A stretch of DNA of 52,958 bases from Gamarada debralockiae (lineage: Eukaryota; Ascomycota; Leotiomycetes; Helotiales; Hyphodiscaceae), in contig NXFV01001832.1 in NCBI GenBank assembly GCA_002803225.1, positions 1-52,958 on the forward strand. Reading direction: 5' to 3'. This document shows positions 22,906 through 34,418 of this stretch, in pieces (the stretch's first letter is position 1; the number at the start of each line of letters is the position of its first letter). Both the position numbers and the translations under genes were made by a program. The notes beneath the pieces were generated by a model. The model had not been told where the DNA came from. It saw nothing but the letters and a program-made list of their open reading frames with translations, and did no database searches.

Positions 22906-23120
22906 CACAAGGGGGTGCAAAATCTCGTGAGACAGCGGAAAACCTCGACAATTTTCTGCACCCACACAACAAGTTTGAATTACATAAAAGGTATATTGGG
23001 GTTATAGAGTTGATTGCGGTGAACAAATCTGTCAATTCAGAAATTTTATTTCGCGTTGTGTTACGAAGTTGCGGGTGGGTTGTAATTTTGACTGTCTCAC
23101 GAGATTTGGCACCCCCTGGT
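22906..23120. mobile_element. MITE-like element A (about 215 bp)
   Basis: Terminal inverted repeats of about 30 bp. The left end runs CACAAGGGGGTGC followed by AAATCTCGTGAGACAG; the right end is its reverse complement ending GCACCCCCTGGTG. No coding capacity. It is adjacent to, and shares ends and part of the interior with, element B. The class II family is not assigned. Confidence 0.65.
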
Positions 23121-23124
23121 GCAT

Positions 23125-23342
23125 CCACCAGGGGGTGCGTCTATTTTGTGGAACTAAAACGAGACACTCTCATTTCTTTGACCTAACCACAACGCCAACG
23201 GGCATAAAAAATAAGTAGCAATCCGGAATTAAGTGCGAACAATATTCCTATCAATTCAGTTTTCTTATATTGCGTTGCGTTGTAAAGTTACGAGTCGGTA
23301 GCAAAATTCGGGTGTTCTACGAATAGCCGCGCCCCCCTGGTG
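23125..23342. mobile_element. MITE-like element B (about 218 bp)
   Basis: Starts CACCAGGGGGTGCG and ends with CGCCCCCCTGGTG. The inverted similarity extends inward for about 25-30 bp with mismatches. An interior stretch (TATCAATTCAG then a TTGCGTTG-like run near 23250-23290) matches element A near 23028-23066. The right end of A, CATC and the left end of B form a near-perfect hairpin at 23109-23136. Confidence 0.6.
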
Positions 23343-23605
23343 ATCGCATTTGAAGTCGTGTGGCTGAAAGCTGCGTGAGGCCGTGCGGCTTAAATCCGCG
23401 GGGTACTGAGGCAAACGCCTTGGGCTAAAATGGATGGAACAAAACACCGCGCAGCGGTATGCCAGCCAAAATGCCCTCTGGTTTACGATATGCAATAAAT
23501 AAGATATCTTTCTCTCCTCTGACTACACGTGACCCACGCAAGTCGTTGAAACCACATCCTCCATTATAAGCAAACAATGCAGGGCGGTATTAGAGTATCC
23601 TTCTG

Positions 23606-24223
23606 GTGCCAGACATGCTATTGATAATTTCGCAAGAAGAAGATAAATCAAACAAATTATGGATTGAATGGAACACATTATATTTATACATTGGAAGGAA
23701 CTCTGTACTATGGGTTTGTCGGAGCCTTGCCCTGTATAGCCCTGTGGCTAACTGGAATCCCGATTGGGAATTATCAGACCTGAGCCCTGAGCCGGCCGGA
23801 GCAAAAGGCGTCGCTGGTTGTGGCAGCACAAGCGCCGACATTCCCGTGGTAGAACCACTAATCCGTATCTTCGAAGCAATGCAAAATCCAGACCGACAAC
23901 TAGACAAAAAGGCGAAGACGTTGCTAGCTCACGAAGTTGAGTGGAATGATGATGTTCCATTGTACCATCCGTCAGCAGAAGGCCAGCAGGCAGACTCAAC
24001 ATGCCGGCGAGGTACTGCAGGTGCTATCTCCAGCTTCACCAAGTACAACGTGTCCCTACGCCATCATTCTATTGTATCAGGTTTGACTAGCACGGGTAGA
24101 CAAGCCATCGACTCTGAACGGAATCGCTGGAAACGCATTCTGCATCGGAATCGGATTGACGATAAGCAAGATGAAGATGAGTCTTCGAACCCAAGAAATA
24201 CAAAACTACCTTGGAAGAGGTAA
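23606..24223 (+). CDS. Hypothetical protein, 205 aa, uncertain
   Basis: Uninterrupted frame of 205 codons in an otherwise gene-poor stretch. The product is hydrophilic with an acidic/basic C-terminus (KQDEDESSNPRNTK) and no signal peptide, membrane segment or recognised motif. It may be a real orphan gene or a chance frame; no intron evidence or family resemblance supports it. Confidence 0.25.
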   Translation: MPDMLLIISQEEDKSNKLWIEWNTLYLYIGRNSVLWVCRSLALYSPVANWNPDWELSDLSPEPAGAKGVAGCGSTSADIPVVEPLIRIFEAMQNPDRQLDKKAKTLLAHEVEWNDDVPLYHPSAEGQQADSTCRRGTAGAISSFTKYNVSLRHHSIVSGLTSTGRQAIDSERNRWKRILHRNRIDDKQDEDESSNPRNTKLPWKR

Positions 24224-26131
24224 TTCAGCGTCCAATCTATAACAAGACATCACCAGACAAGGATATTTCCTCGTTGATGCCCACTATAATGAGAGGTTCA
24301 TACACTTTACACAGTGGATTGGAAATAACCAAAGAGTAGGTGAATATTAGTACAACTGATGACATAGTTTGGGCAAGGCATTTATGGTACTTGTGGTCGC
24401 ATATAGGAACGAGAAGGGCCACATGTGCGAATTGACAGTCGAAGTGCTGATTCTCGAAACTAAGTCTAAACTTGATCTGAACACCCATGCATTCCCCCTG
24501 AGCAATTCCCTAACAATTCCAAGTGAACCATTAATTACATTTCACACATTCGGGGGGATCATCATGCGACCCGATTCTCCAAAACTCGATAAACTTCTCA
24601 AAAGCTCTCCTGCAAGTCAAGCCCCGAAAATCCACACTTATGAAATCTAACCTGGAGCCTCTATTTCTTCCCACCAACCCCCCATCCCTTTCACAAACCC
24701 GAATTTCCAATTTCTATTCATGAAAATGAACAGTCACCAAGCTCAATTTTAGAGGAAATCTATTTTGAGAATAGAAACATAGCTGAAAAGATCGAAATGG
24801 TGTTGGTAATGCGGGACAAAACAGCGACAAGAGACGACAAAATAACATCTCCCTCAACAAACCCCAATGTTCCAAATAAACACAAAATTTAAACCGAAAA
24901 CCAGAACATAAATTTTTTAAATCCCGAGCCATTCCACTGACACAAGCCTTGAACACCAGCCGGGGATTTGGAAGGCATTGTTCATCGTTGCAGAATGAGC
25001 TGTGGTGTTATGGAGACGAAACGGAAGTGAAAGAGGTTTGTAGGGAGGTAATTGTAGTACCTTAGGCATAGCTTCAATCCATTTGCATCAGTCCCTGCTG
25101 TATGGCTCTTTTGGAAAGAAGAAAGACTGCCATGGAGAATGCAATGGCTAACACTGGGCCTCTTTGACGCTCTTTCTCTTCAAGTATAGATTTATGGAAG
25201 TCTTATGTCTCGAAATCCAGTCCATCCGTTACTCCTGCACTAATCAAGCCTATTCAGGTGCTTGAAGATCAGGAGGAAGATTACCTAACCCCCCTCCCCT
25301 CCCTCCCCCTCTCATAAATGAGCCCTTCACCCAACCATCAGTTAAGAATTACTCTCCATACTTCAAAATCCGACAAGTCTGAGCATGTTCCGGCTCAAAA
25401 AGGTCGCCATCACTCAACTACTCGCCGATGTGGGTGAACGAAAGCTGGCAAGCAATGTTGAGTTCTCTGAAACCTTTCTTGTGGAGCACGGAGGTGAAGT
25501 GTATTGGAGATTAAAACGTTATGGGTAGTGAGAGAGACATCGAAATCGAAAAGGGAGTAGACGATGACAGAGTCAGACGGAATGATGGCAAGAAGACGAC
25601 TACTCCGGCGCAAAGCTAGAACTAAACGTAATTCGAGTGCCATCTACCAGCATTTCCCGGGAAGGACTTCCCTTCCAGATGACAGACGAGACAGCATGGC
25701 CAGCATTCCCACCAGGGGTACTCCGATCAATCATTTCAAGGTTCACAAAGAAATTCAAAGACAGTCCTACTAGACTTGTAATTTATGTACTCAATTTCTC
25801 TTCTACATCATACATACAATTTCTCCTCTCCTTCACAGGATCAGATCCAAACAACCAACCAAGAAACCAGATAGGCAATGTAGCCGCCCATATAACTTTT
25901 GCCATCCTTGTCTTTCGCAATTTCTATGCAGTACAATTGCTCGTATATTTCCCTCCATCCATCTAAACGCCTTACCAAAACAGATGTCCGCCCCCAAACG
26001 CCAGTAGCCAAAATCCATATGTACTCGCGCCAAAATGCGCTTCTGTTCTCCAATCAAGTCCAAAATATCAACAAGAATATCCACTCTCCAAACTCAACAA
26101 GCAGATAGCAGATCGCCGGAGTGGTAGAGGA
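24224..26131. other. Intergenic region downstream of the reductase
   Basis: Several short frames without codon bias. A pyrimidine run CCCCCCTCCCCTCCCTCCCCCTC-like lies near 25290-25312. Nothing else recognised. Confidence 0.4.
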
Positions 26132-27976
26132 CTACCACGTCTCAGCAATATACTGCCCAGCCTCCTTCTTCAACTTCCAGAAATCCCTCGCTTCCTCGCG
26201 TCCAAGATTTCCTTTCTCGACCGCAACATCGACGAGTGCTTCTTCGACACCTTCGCCCATTCCCTTGCTGCTTCCGCACACAAATATTCTTCCGTCGAGG
26301 CTGTTGATGATGAACCATACCAAGTCCTTCTGTGCTCTGACTTCATCCTGCACATATTTGCCCTTGCTGCCACCCTTGCGAGATTGCACGACTTTCTTAA
26401 CCTCATCCTCATGTACGCCCCATTCTCCAGAATATAGTTCGTCGAGAAGAGAATCCCTCACACCCTGTAAAACCCAGACTTTATTCGCGCAGTTTGCATT
26501 TCGCAGACGACGTTGTACGAATCCTCTGAATGGTGCAACGCCAACACCAGCGCCGATCAAGAGCATTGGTCCATCCGATACAAACTCCCTCGCAAGCGGA
26601 TTGGCCATCAATCCCTTGAACATCGGGACTCTCAAATTTGGCTTCTCGCCCCTAGCCTCCGCCTCGATGAACTTCCGTGCTTGTCTTTCGAAGAAGCCTG
26701 ATCCTACTCCTGTTCGTTGTCCGCCTGTCCAGTTGGGTGTTTCGTGGACTGTGACGGCGATTTCGATCACGCGGCTGCAGCCGTCGACTGGGACGCAGGA
26801 TTCGTGGGGGTCGTTGGAGAGGGAGTAGAATCTAGGCATGAGTGTTTGGAGTTGTCCGAGGAGAGCGTCGAGAGGCGGTTTGGAGGACGGGAACGCGTGT
26901 AGAAGTTGTGTAATGGTGACATGAGGTCCTGTTCTAAAATCACAGAATACGCTTTGACCCTCCGCCGAGCAAAGGAAGAGCAGGACTTTCTTCTCGTTGA
27001 TATTCGTCGCATATTCCGCTAGTAAGCGAAGGAGAGGTTTGGTGGGTGGGTATGATTGGATGTCGCTGCACCACGTCAAGAGATCTCTTCGCGTTGTGAT
27101 GAGTTCGCGAGCTTGGTCGTCGCCCCAGACTGTTGGCCATCTGCCGCTTTCGGTCTTCAAGAGGACGGAACGATCGCGTAGGAAGCGGGGGACGAGAAGG
27201 AGATCGAGGAGTTCGTCGACGACAGATTCTTCGTTGGGTGCCATGACACCGATTGCGCCGCCAACTTTGAAATCTACGCCGAGCTCTTCTGGGTAATCGG
27301 TGACGTCGAGGTCGAAATGGTACGTTCGTTTCTCTGCTCCCGGACGGGTGAGCTCGCGGGCTGAGAAGATGCGTGCGGAGTAGACGTTGTATGGAGGGTG
27401 GGGTTGGACGAAATTCGGTGGGTGGATTTTCGTGTTGACTTCGTGGCTTTCTTTTGCCGGGTGGGGTGTGAAGTCAATCGAGTCATCATTCGTAGCCGGA
27501 GTTGTAACTGAGATTGCCGAGTCTGTAGGTGATGTCGTAGATGGTGTGTCCTTCGCACCTTTCCCGACGGGAAGCAGAGAGATCGTGGGGTGGGGTACCT
27601 CGGGAAGACTCGAAAGGGTGGTGGGAATAGGGCCAACCTTCAATTGTAGAGCTCTATACGCGTCGTTGTCTGGAAGAGGAACACGCTCGAATGTAAGGCC
27701 ATCGCTCTTGGTAATAGCCATGCAACATCCCCCACCGCAGCATTTCTCAATCAACTTTGTGCCCGCTTCGCCGATCAGCCTTTGCACATCGGCAGTATTT
27801 TGCGAGATCAATTTTGTGGATGCGCGACGCCGGCGAGGAGGTTCTTCAGGTTCGTCGGAGGAAGATGAGTATGTTAGTGAGGGAGCAGAGGATCGTGGAG
27901 AGTCTGCGGCGGGCTCTGGCTCGGCGGGGATGCAGTGTGAAGTCGTTGCCATTCTGATGGGTTGAGGGCGCGACAT
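26132..27976 (-). CDS. CPR-type FAD/NADPH oxidoreductase lacking the flavodoxin domain
   Basis: Single exon; 614 aa from the ATG at 27976. In-frame ATGs at 28027 and 27952 would give 631 or 606 aa. A Ser/Pro-rich, basic N-terminus is followed by an unusual cysteine cluster, CCGGGCC (residues 79-85). Then come the parts of the cytochrome P450 reductase family: the FAD-binding PRFYSLSNDP (381-390), the NADPH-binding LLIGAGVGVAPFRGF (about 472-486), an FVCGSSKGMGEGV segment, and a C-terminal AETW whose aromatic residue sits where family members stack on the flavin. The FMN/flavodoxin domain of CPR, Tah18 or sulfite reductase is absent. The protein should take electrons from NADPH to FAD and needs another acceptor; the cysteine cluster might bind metal or a cofactor (inference). 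The gene looks intact, with higher GC than its surroundings. Confidence 0.88.
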   Translation of the reverse strand: MSRPQPIRMATTSHCIPAEPEPAADSPRSSAPSLTYSSSSDEPEEPPRRRRASTKLISQNTADVQRLIGEAGTKLIEKCCGGGCCMAITKSDGLTFERVPLPDNDAYRALQLKVGPIPTTLSSLPEVPHPTISLLPVGKGAKDTPSTTSPTDSAISVTTPATNDDSIDFTPHPAKESHEVNTKIHPPNFVQPHPPYNVYSARIFSARELTRPGAEKRTYHFDLDVTDYPEELGVDFKVGGAIGVMAPNEESVVDELLDLLLVPRFLRDRSVLLKTESGRWPTVWGDDQARELITTRRDLLTWCSDIQSYPPTKPLLRLLAEYATNINEKKVLLFLCSAEGQSVFCDFRTGPHVTITQLLHAFPSSKPPLDALLGQLQTLMPRFYSLSNDPHESCVPVDGCSRVIEIAVTVHETPNWTGGQRTGVGSGFFERQARKFIEAEARGEKPNLRVPMFKGLMANPLAREFVSDGPMLLIGAGVGVAPFRGFVQRRLRNANCANKVWVLQGVRDSLLDELYSGEWGVHEDEVKKVVQSRKGGSKGKYVQDEVRAQKDLVWFIINSLDGRIFVCGSSKGMGEGVEEALVDVAVEKGNLGREEARDFWKLKKEAGQYIAETW

Positions 27977-28299
27977 TTTTGTTGTGACGAGGGGGATTGA
28001 ACGTCGAAGAAGCATGTACAAGTACAATCTTCTTCAGTTCAGTTTATTGTAGTTTGTTAACGCATTGAGAATCGTTTGTCAATCTTGTCAATCAGCTGTG
28101 AGAATCGTCGAGAAGGTTTGAGTCGAAGTTGTTGGTAAGAGTCAGGTCAGCGATTAAGAGGGACCTTCTCGATTAAGTCAGTGGCGGATTCCACACTTTT
28201 CGAACAATTTTTGGTGTAACGATGATTGGAATCGGCCGGAACCGGAGCCGAGGAAGAAGATTGAAGCGGGAACGGCAAGTAGTGACGGGGAGATACGAC

Positions 28300-28342
28300 G
28301 AGAACGAGAACGAGAACGAGAACGAGAACAAGAACAAGAACA
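28300..28342 (+). repeat. GAGAAC hexanucleotide microsatellite
   Basis: About seven tandem copies of GAGAAC/AAGAAC in the upstream region of the reductase gene. Confidence 0.85.
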
Positions 28343-30811
28343 ATCTTCTTTTTATTTTCTTGTCGAGTTCCAAAAGAACCTTGGACAAGAACTGCGGCGG
28401 ATCAGTTTGCGTGGACCTCTTGGTGGATATATGTCCTTTTCCATTATGCAATTTCAGCCCATTCTAGCGAACACACTACAGAATGCTCTAGTCCAAGGCC
28501 GGAGATGCTGAGCACACCTGGCACCAACTACCGGAAACTGCATCCCATCCAGCTCATGCATCTCCAGCTGTCCCCGACTTTTACCTCCTTTCCTCTATCT
28601 CGTCCAACACATGCATACAGTATTCTTCTGCAACATCAGCGCCCATCAGCATCTCCGACTTTGCCCTCACCAATCCCATTCCTCCCGCCTAGGAACTTGG
28701 ATCCGATTTCCGCATCCAGAAAACAAAAATCACCCCATCATCATCCCTTTTCGGGACATGATTTTCATACTCGTGTCCATTCCGTCCCCATCACTTCGGG
28801 AATAGTTGGGTGATTGCGAACTGCCAAGCACGAGCCCAACGTTCTTTTTCCGGCACAGAAAATTTGAAAATCTTATCAGATCATCTACGCATGGGTCTGC
28901 ACTGCCCAACCACATCAACAATCACACACACCCGAGAGCTCGTGAACCGAAATTTCGGGCTGCGTATCGGAGATCTGGTTTGTCAATATTACAGGAAAGG
29001 TGGGACTTGGAAGGTAAGTGGTTATGAGACAGGATGATTGAGAACTTGTTCTTTTTATCGTTTGGTTCTCGTCGCGGAACTCGGAGAGGGTTTGATGGGA
29101 ATCGCAATCTTATCAGATCATCAGATCAGATTAGATTGCCAGCAGAGTCACACCGCAACGCCCGTTCATCCAATCTCATGCTTCCTGTGACTGCGAGTCG
29201 TCTAACTTTGCCTCGCTTTGTTTCACCGTTTCACGATCTGAACCCTAAATAAATCCCTGCTTGAAGTCGTCGTCCAGTATCGGAGCTCATCCTGATTTCA
29301 GTTCGGGATCCGAAGTTCGATGGGGAGAACAAGGGAGAAGGGTAAGACGCGAATGCGCGTCGTCAGACCTCGTCATGAGAATTGCGAGCAGGTTCTTGGC
29401 TTGGAGTTGGGGGGAGGTATTTTGGGTTTCAGAGAAAGTTAATTGAGTTCGAGTTGTACAGCTTCGAATCCACGAATCCTTGACTTACGCAAAGTAACAG
29501 CACGTGACAGTCATGTGGTACTAACAGTATCATTTTTGGAGTTCTGTATTAATTGCTTTATAAGACCAGTTCATTCTATAATGAATTTCTTTTACAAGAA
29601 ACCTCTCTTATAATAAATTGTGATGATCCACATCGCATGGCCACGTGATACACGTGACAGAGATTCGGTAGGAATACGCGTGTGAGGATACGCTAGGTCG
29701 CGGCCAGTCTGTACAAAAGAGCCTTATATTAGAGCCTTTTCCCTCTACTGTAACTTTACTCTCTACCTTAGCTTTCTTGCAGCCCAATCAGCTACAGGGA
29801 ACTTACAGGCACCCTGGCTTATAATTACAGGGTCTTCTGGTTTGCATGATAAATACAGGCTTTGAATACCTAAACTTTTCGGACTTTTGACCGCGGCCTT
29901 TGGAATTGTGACAGGAATAGTGGCGCATGATGGCCTTTCAGGGGCCGGTAACCCACCTACGGTCTGATCTCGATTGGTAGCTCCTGCTAAATGCCTACCA
30001 CAAAGCCCAGGCACAACTCAATTCGACATCCGCGGAGTGAACACTTACTAACCAGTGAACGTTTACCACTCATGTCTGGTTTCAAGCCTGTACCTCTGCA
30101 ACAACGAGTAGGACACGGATGTCCAATCATGTCTCGGCACGGGGGTAGACCATTGATCTAGTTTGTACCGCGAGCCTCCTCAATATCAGCAGCTCTTCCC
30201 CCTCGTCACATCAATAGCCTTGCCTAGCGAATATTCTTATACCACTAGCGGGGAACTTGTCCGCTTTCCATTTTTTGAAAATCAACAGGTACAATGCTGT
30301 AAACAACTATTATCGGTTTTACATCGTCGAGCGTCGCGCGTCCGGTTCCGCTTGCAACCCAATCTCTATATACTTCTTCACAAATAGCTTTATGTTCGAG
30401 AACATAGCAGTCAAGTAGACAACCTTCGGCACTAGGCGGAGCAGCTGGGGCCATATCAGCAGCGAGGGTCTTGAACGGGTCTTGAACAGGTCTTGAACGC
30501 ACCTAAAGTAATATCTTATCCATGTATATCATTACTATCAGGCAATAGGACAAGCCTAGCAATCGCCACCTAATGATGACCTACTATTATCAAGGGTCAT
30601 CCGTTTACGAACTCAACGCCACTATTCCACGGGAGAAAGACGCGCACGAGTACGCTTGCGATAATAAGCTGCATATCAAATACAAAGCGGCTCTCTTGCT
30701 AAGTTTCTGAAGGGGAAACTTAAGAATATATTAAAGGGAAAGAAAAGAGAGTTGTGCCGAAAGGTAGCAGAGCTATGTGGCAACGGCAGGATTCAGGGTA
30801 TCCCTACCACG

Positions 30812-30975
30812 AAAGTCAGATTCTAATCTCATCTTCGCTAGTTCCGTTTCAGTTTCTTGACGTGAGCAGCGGCCGCTTTAGCATGAGCAGAGGGTGAGCA
30901 GTCCTGAGCACAGCCTAAGTTCTCCTGAGCACAGCCTGAGCACCGGAGCACATGGCAGAGACAGCCTGAGCATGC
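30812..30975 (+). repeat. Dispersed repeat copy with GAGCA-rich tract
   Basis: The AAGTCAGATTCTAATCTCAT segment, followed by CTTCGCT..CCGTTT and a GAGCAGCGGCCGCTTTA run, is closely matched at 42899-43010. The GAGCACAGCCT units are locally repeated. Likely a degraded transposable element end. Confidence 0.6.
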
Positions 30976-31383
30976 ATAGGGAGGCCATTTTAACTCCCAA
31001 GGGGCTCGTTTTGGCCCCCTTGAGGCCCTGTTACACTCTCCTCGCCCTATTTTGGCTCGTAAGGCACCGTCCATTAGGATCCTGAAGTTTCTGAGAGAAA
31101 CGTCAGGAATTAGGGGCTCCTAGGGACCTGTGTTTTTCCTGCCCCAATGAGATTTGAGAAATTTAAAGAGGGGATAGTTGGCCCTCAGGCCAGCATTTCA
31201 CAGACGTGGTGTAGTGGCCGCCTGAGGTGTCGCTCCTGGCTGGCACAAGAATAGCTCAAAACCCCTTTTTATTAGCGTTGTCGTTTCAGTGATTATCTGG
31301 ATAGATCTCAGCTATTTTCTGGCTCCTATAATATTACGTTTCTCTCTAACTAAAGCGCAGCCTATTCCCTATCCCTACTTTGG

Positions 31384-34005
31384 TCAGAAATTCTCAAGCC
31401 TCATTCCTTCTCGAGCTGCTCGCTTCCCCTGGTTTCCTCGATAAAGAGTGTCGAGATATTTCTTGAATTCCTTGGACATACCTACTACTGATTTGAGATG
31501 CTTGTCCTTGAGCATAATTACCCCTTCACTATCCTTTTGTGCACCGTACTCCGCCAAGGCAACTGAGGTCTGGAAAGCTGTATCAGACGTTCAGGTTAGC
31601 GGTCCACCACATATTGAAGCATTAGAAATTAAAAAGAGAAAAGTAGACTACCATTTCTGATCTCGCGTCCATTGAGTTTTAAATCTTTGATCTGCTCACC
31701 GCCAATATACTCCAAAACACTTATGTGAATCCGAATCGTGCCGCTACGTTCTCGCTCTAGCTTATCCATAAAAGTCTGCCAAATGCGCTGGCGCCCTTCA
31801 TCGTCAAAATCTGGGTAATTAAGTTGAACATGAACCCTGGAGATAAATGCTTCATCAAAGGCTCCAATACGATTTGTGGTCAAGAAGAGGATACCATCGT
31901 AGAACTCTAGAGCCCGCAAAAATCCTGTCAGATGTTAGGATCCTCTTTTTCGGGTAACAGCTTCAGAGAATATACCAGCGACCAGACTATTACGGATCAA
32001 ATCGGCAGTCGAACGTTTCTCGAGGAAGACATCAGCTTTGTCGATAAGTAGTATTGCATCCCAACTTTTAGCATGGCGAAAGTGGGCGGTCAATTTATTG
32101 TCTACCTCAACTGGGTCCGTGCCAATATCGCTGCTTGTGAGCATCATCAGTGGTCGTTTTGTATATTCTGCGACGCACTCTGCAAAATCGATCGTCAGCC
32201 ATTGCGCTTCAAATACATTCTGGAAATAAAAAGTCAATATAGGATTCGTTATTTGTCCAGTATTACCAGCAGTGAAAGTCTTTCCGACTCCGGGTGGGCC
32301 GTGTAGAAGAAATATCTGGCCATGGCCCTTGCCAGGCACCAAGTCTGCACCCCAAGTGGCATTGAGTGTCGTCTTTCCCTCTATATCACGACGAATATGA
32401 CTATTTGAAAGAGCTTTCAATATATCGAGGCGACCAGGAGGCATGACCAGAGTATTGATCATATCTTGATTGAACTCAGGCGGCGAAATGTTCGAGACAT
32501 CCAAGGCCTCTTCCAAGGCGGTTAGTCTGACACGTCAAAACACGCAGCAGCCAAAGTTGAGAGACGCACCCCATGTTCGTGTCTTGAAAACAAACCCCCA
32601 TACGCGTTTAGGAAATAAAAAGCATTGGTTCGGAGTCGGCTTGGAAATGCCATCGATGTGGAGATCTCTCCACGCATAGTCATTTCGGCGATCATTGACT
32701 TCACTCTTGTTGGCAATACAAATTTGACAGTGACATATGGCGTTGCCAACACGAGGTGTTGAGTGTGTGCTAAAATTCGGAAGAGACACATTGATTTCTT
32801 TCAAGTAAGTCCGCACGTCCACCATCACAAGGCCATCAATCTGGTGCTAGATTAGCAATCATTTGCAAGAACAGATAGTAAGAAGTAGAAGCATTTTACC
32901 CGTGCGAATAGATGCTGCAATGTCTCGCCAGTGTAGTAGACACATTGCTTCTGTAGCAAGGAAAAATATTTCCTCCCTCTGTTCTTCAGATACTCCACCG
33001 TGTAATTCGGATCGTTAGGATTTTCCCAATATTGGGCTGGGACTGCATCAGGAAGATCTCGAATGTATCTTTCTCCGCTAAAGGGGAAAACAGCAACACC
33101 CATTTCATGACTCTGCAGGTTGTTGCCATTGTATTCCATCGCCCAGAGGGTTAGATCATAACAATATAATTGGCCATCAGTCTTTGCACAATCTACACTG
33201 TGGACGACGAATCCATCCCAGCGCTTGGAGATAGGGTCAAATTGACCTCTGGCACCATTAGCAACCACTTGACAACCAGGCTTCCAAAGCAGCCAGAGCA
33301 TGTCAAATGTTGCAACTCCGCGTCTGTGACGAGCTGCCTCTTCTCTCACACCCGGCATCACGTGTGCGTCCAGGTAATCGATCAACAACCCAAGATGTAG
33401 GTATGCATCTTTGGTATAACTACATAGCTCTCGATGGTCATGGCAGGGATCAAATTTTGTGCGATATTCGGAAAGTTGATCATAGTAATGAACCAAGAGT
33501 GCGAATGGTTCCTGAACAATAATATGGCCCCCAAAAGAGTTTGGGTTGAGTCATAGTCGACGACAATTTGAAGAGCATTGATGATGGAACGGGAGTAGAT
33601 CTTGATACTCTTCTCCCCAAAAGCCGATACCAGTTGTGGTATGCCTTTACTCTCCGGGCTCTAAGTTGAATTGTCTGGAGTTTTGAATGTTGTGACTATG
33701 TCAAACGCCGAGATGGTACTTGAAGGCCCACCAAATGGTTCCTCGGATTCTCCGTCAATGCGACAGATCACTGCGTTGGTGGTATCGTTTCGATACTCTT
33801 GCACGTATCTGATTAGTGGAGGGCCTTCAAGATGCTCAGTTGGGGTATTCATATTCGCTGTGGGCATTATGTTGTTATCAGTCGATTCGGGGATGTTACC
33901 GGGGAGGAGGCATTCAAGCGAATTGCTTTTGTAGCTTCCTGGTTCTCGAACCTTGCTGGGAACAGAATGGACAGACGAATCCATTTCCTGGCATTCGTTC
34001 ATCAT
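31384..34005 (-). pseudogene. AAA+ ATPase with N-terminal DUF7025-type region, disrupted
   Basis: Exons by frame: 34005 to about 32900, 32840-32570, 32509-32267, 32179-31976, 31924-31652 and 31577-31384. The N-terminal part contains the RYVQEYRND and FDMLWLLWKPG segments of the fungal DUF7025-AAA family. The ATPase has Walker A GPPGVGKTFTA, a Walker-B-like LLIDKADVF, sensor 1 LFLTTNR and an SR arginine-finger segment. A lid ends in KEFKKYLDTLYRGNQGK, and the C-terminus is complete. Lesions: an in-frame TAG (33661-33663); a one-base loss in a run of five C on the plus strand (33528-33532), without which the flanking frames join; and Walker B Glu replaced by Lys (AAA codon, 32037-32039). Such proteins are cytosolic ATPases of unknown role. 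This copy is most likely non-functional. Confidence 0.85.
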
Positions 34006-34418
34006 GTTGCCGATCTAAATCTCTCGAACTCTGGGTCTCGCTGAGCGTCGGGTAAAGATTGAAAGGCTGTCCAGGAAGGGATGGAGCTTCATCTATGTAC
34101 ACCAATACAACTAAGCTTGGCAAATACAAAACATCTCCTGCTCAGAAAAAAGTTTGAAATTCTAGGCTGCAATTAGGAATATGCAAGTGACGTGGCAGCA
34201 AGCACCAGAGTTTCCAATCAGCAGTATCGTCGCTTATCAGGCTCCAATTAGTGCTCTGCTGACAGCCTGCTGAAGAGCCCAACAAACTTGCCACTTCTTT
34301 AAACCAATGGGACACATGGAGACAGGACGGTAGTGGGTTTGTTTTTATAAGGCTCTGAAATAACTCACATGGTTGAATGTATATTGAAGTCAAAACCTGA
34401 AACATCTCGAGTTACACC
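34006..34418. other. Divergent spacer between the AAA+ and DUF7708 genes
   Basis: Short intergenic region with the promoter sides of both flanking genes. Nothing specific seen. Confidence 0.4.

Larger units (their letters stand above)
28028..31383. other. Long intergenic region with simple repeats and transposon debris
   Basis: Upstream region of the reductase, then about 3 kb without a supported gene. It holds a GAGAAC hexamer repeat (28300-28342), CACGTGA boxes near 29503 and 29641-29656, and a short GGTCTTGAAC tandem triplication (about 30466-30499). A GAGCA-rich repeat (30812-30975) recurs near 42899. A minus-strand open frame of 85 codons (30245-30502) and a Lys-rich plus-strand frame ending at about 30826 may be fragments of old elements; I could not identify either. 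Confidence 0.4.

Noticed and set aside
29641..29660. Repeated CACGTGA boxes here and in many intergenic regions
   Set aside because: E-box-like sites are common in fungal DNA and show no consistent position relative to genes.
30838..31074. 78-codon minus-strand Cys-rich frame
   Set aside because: Translation of the GAGCA repeat, not a gene.
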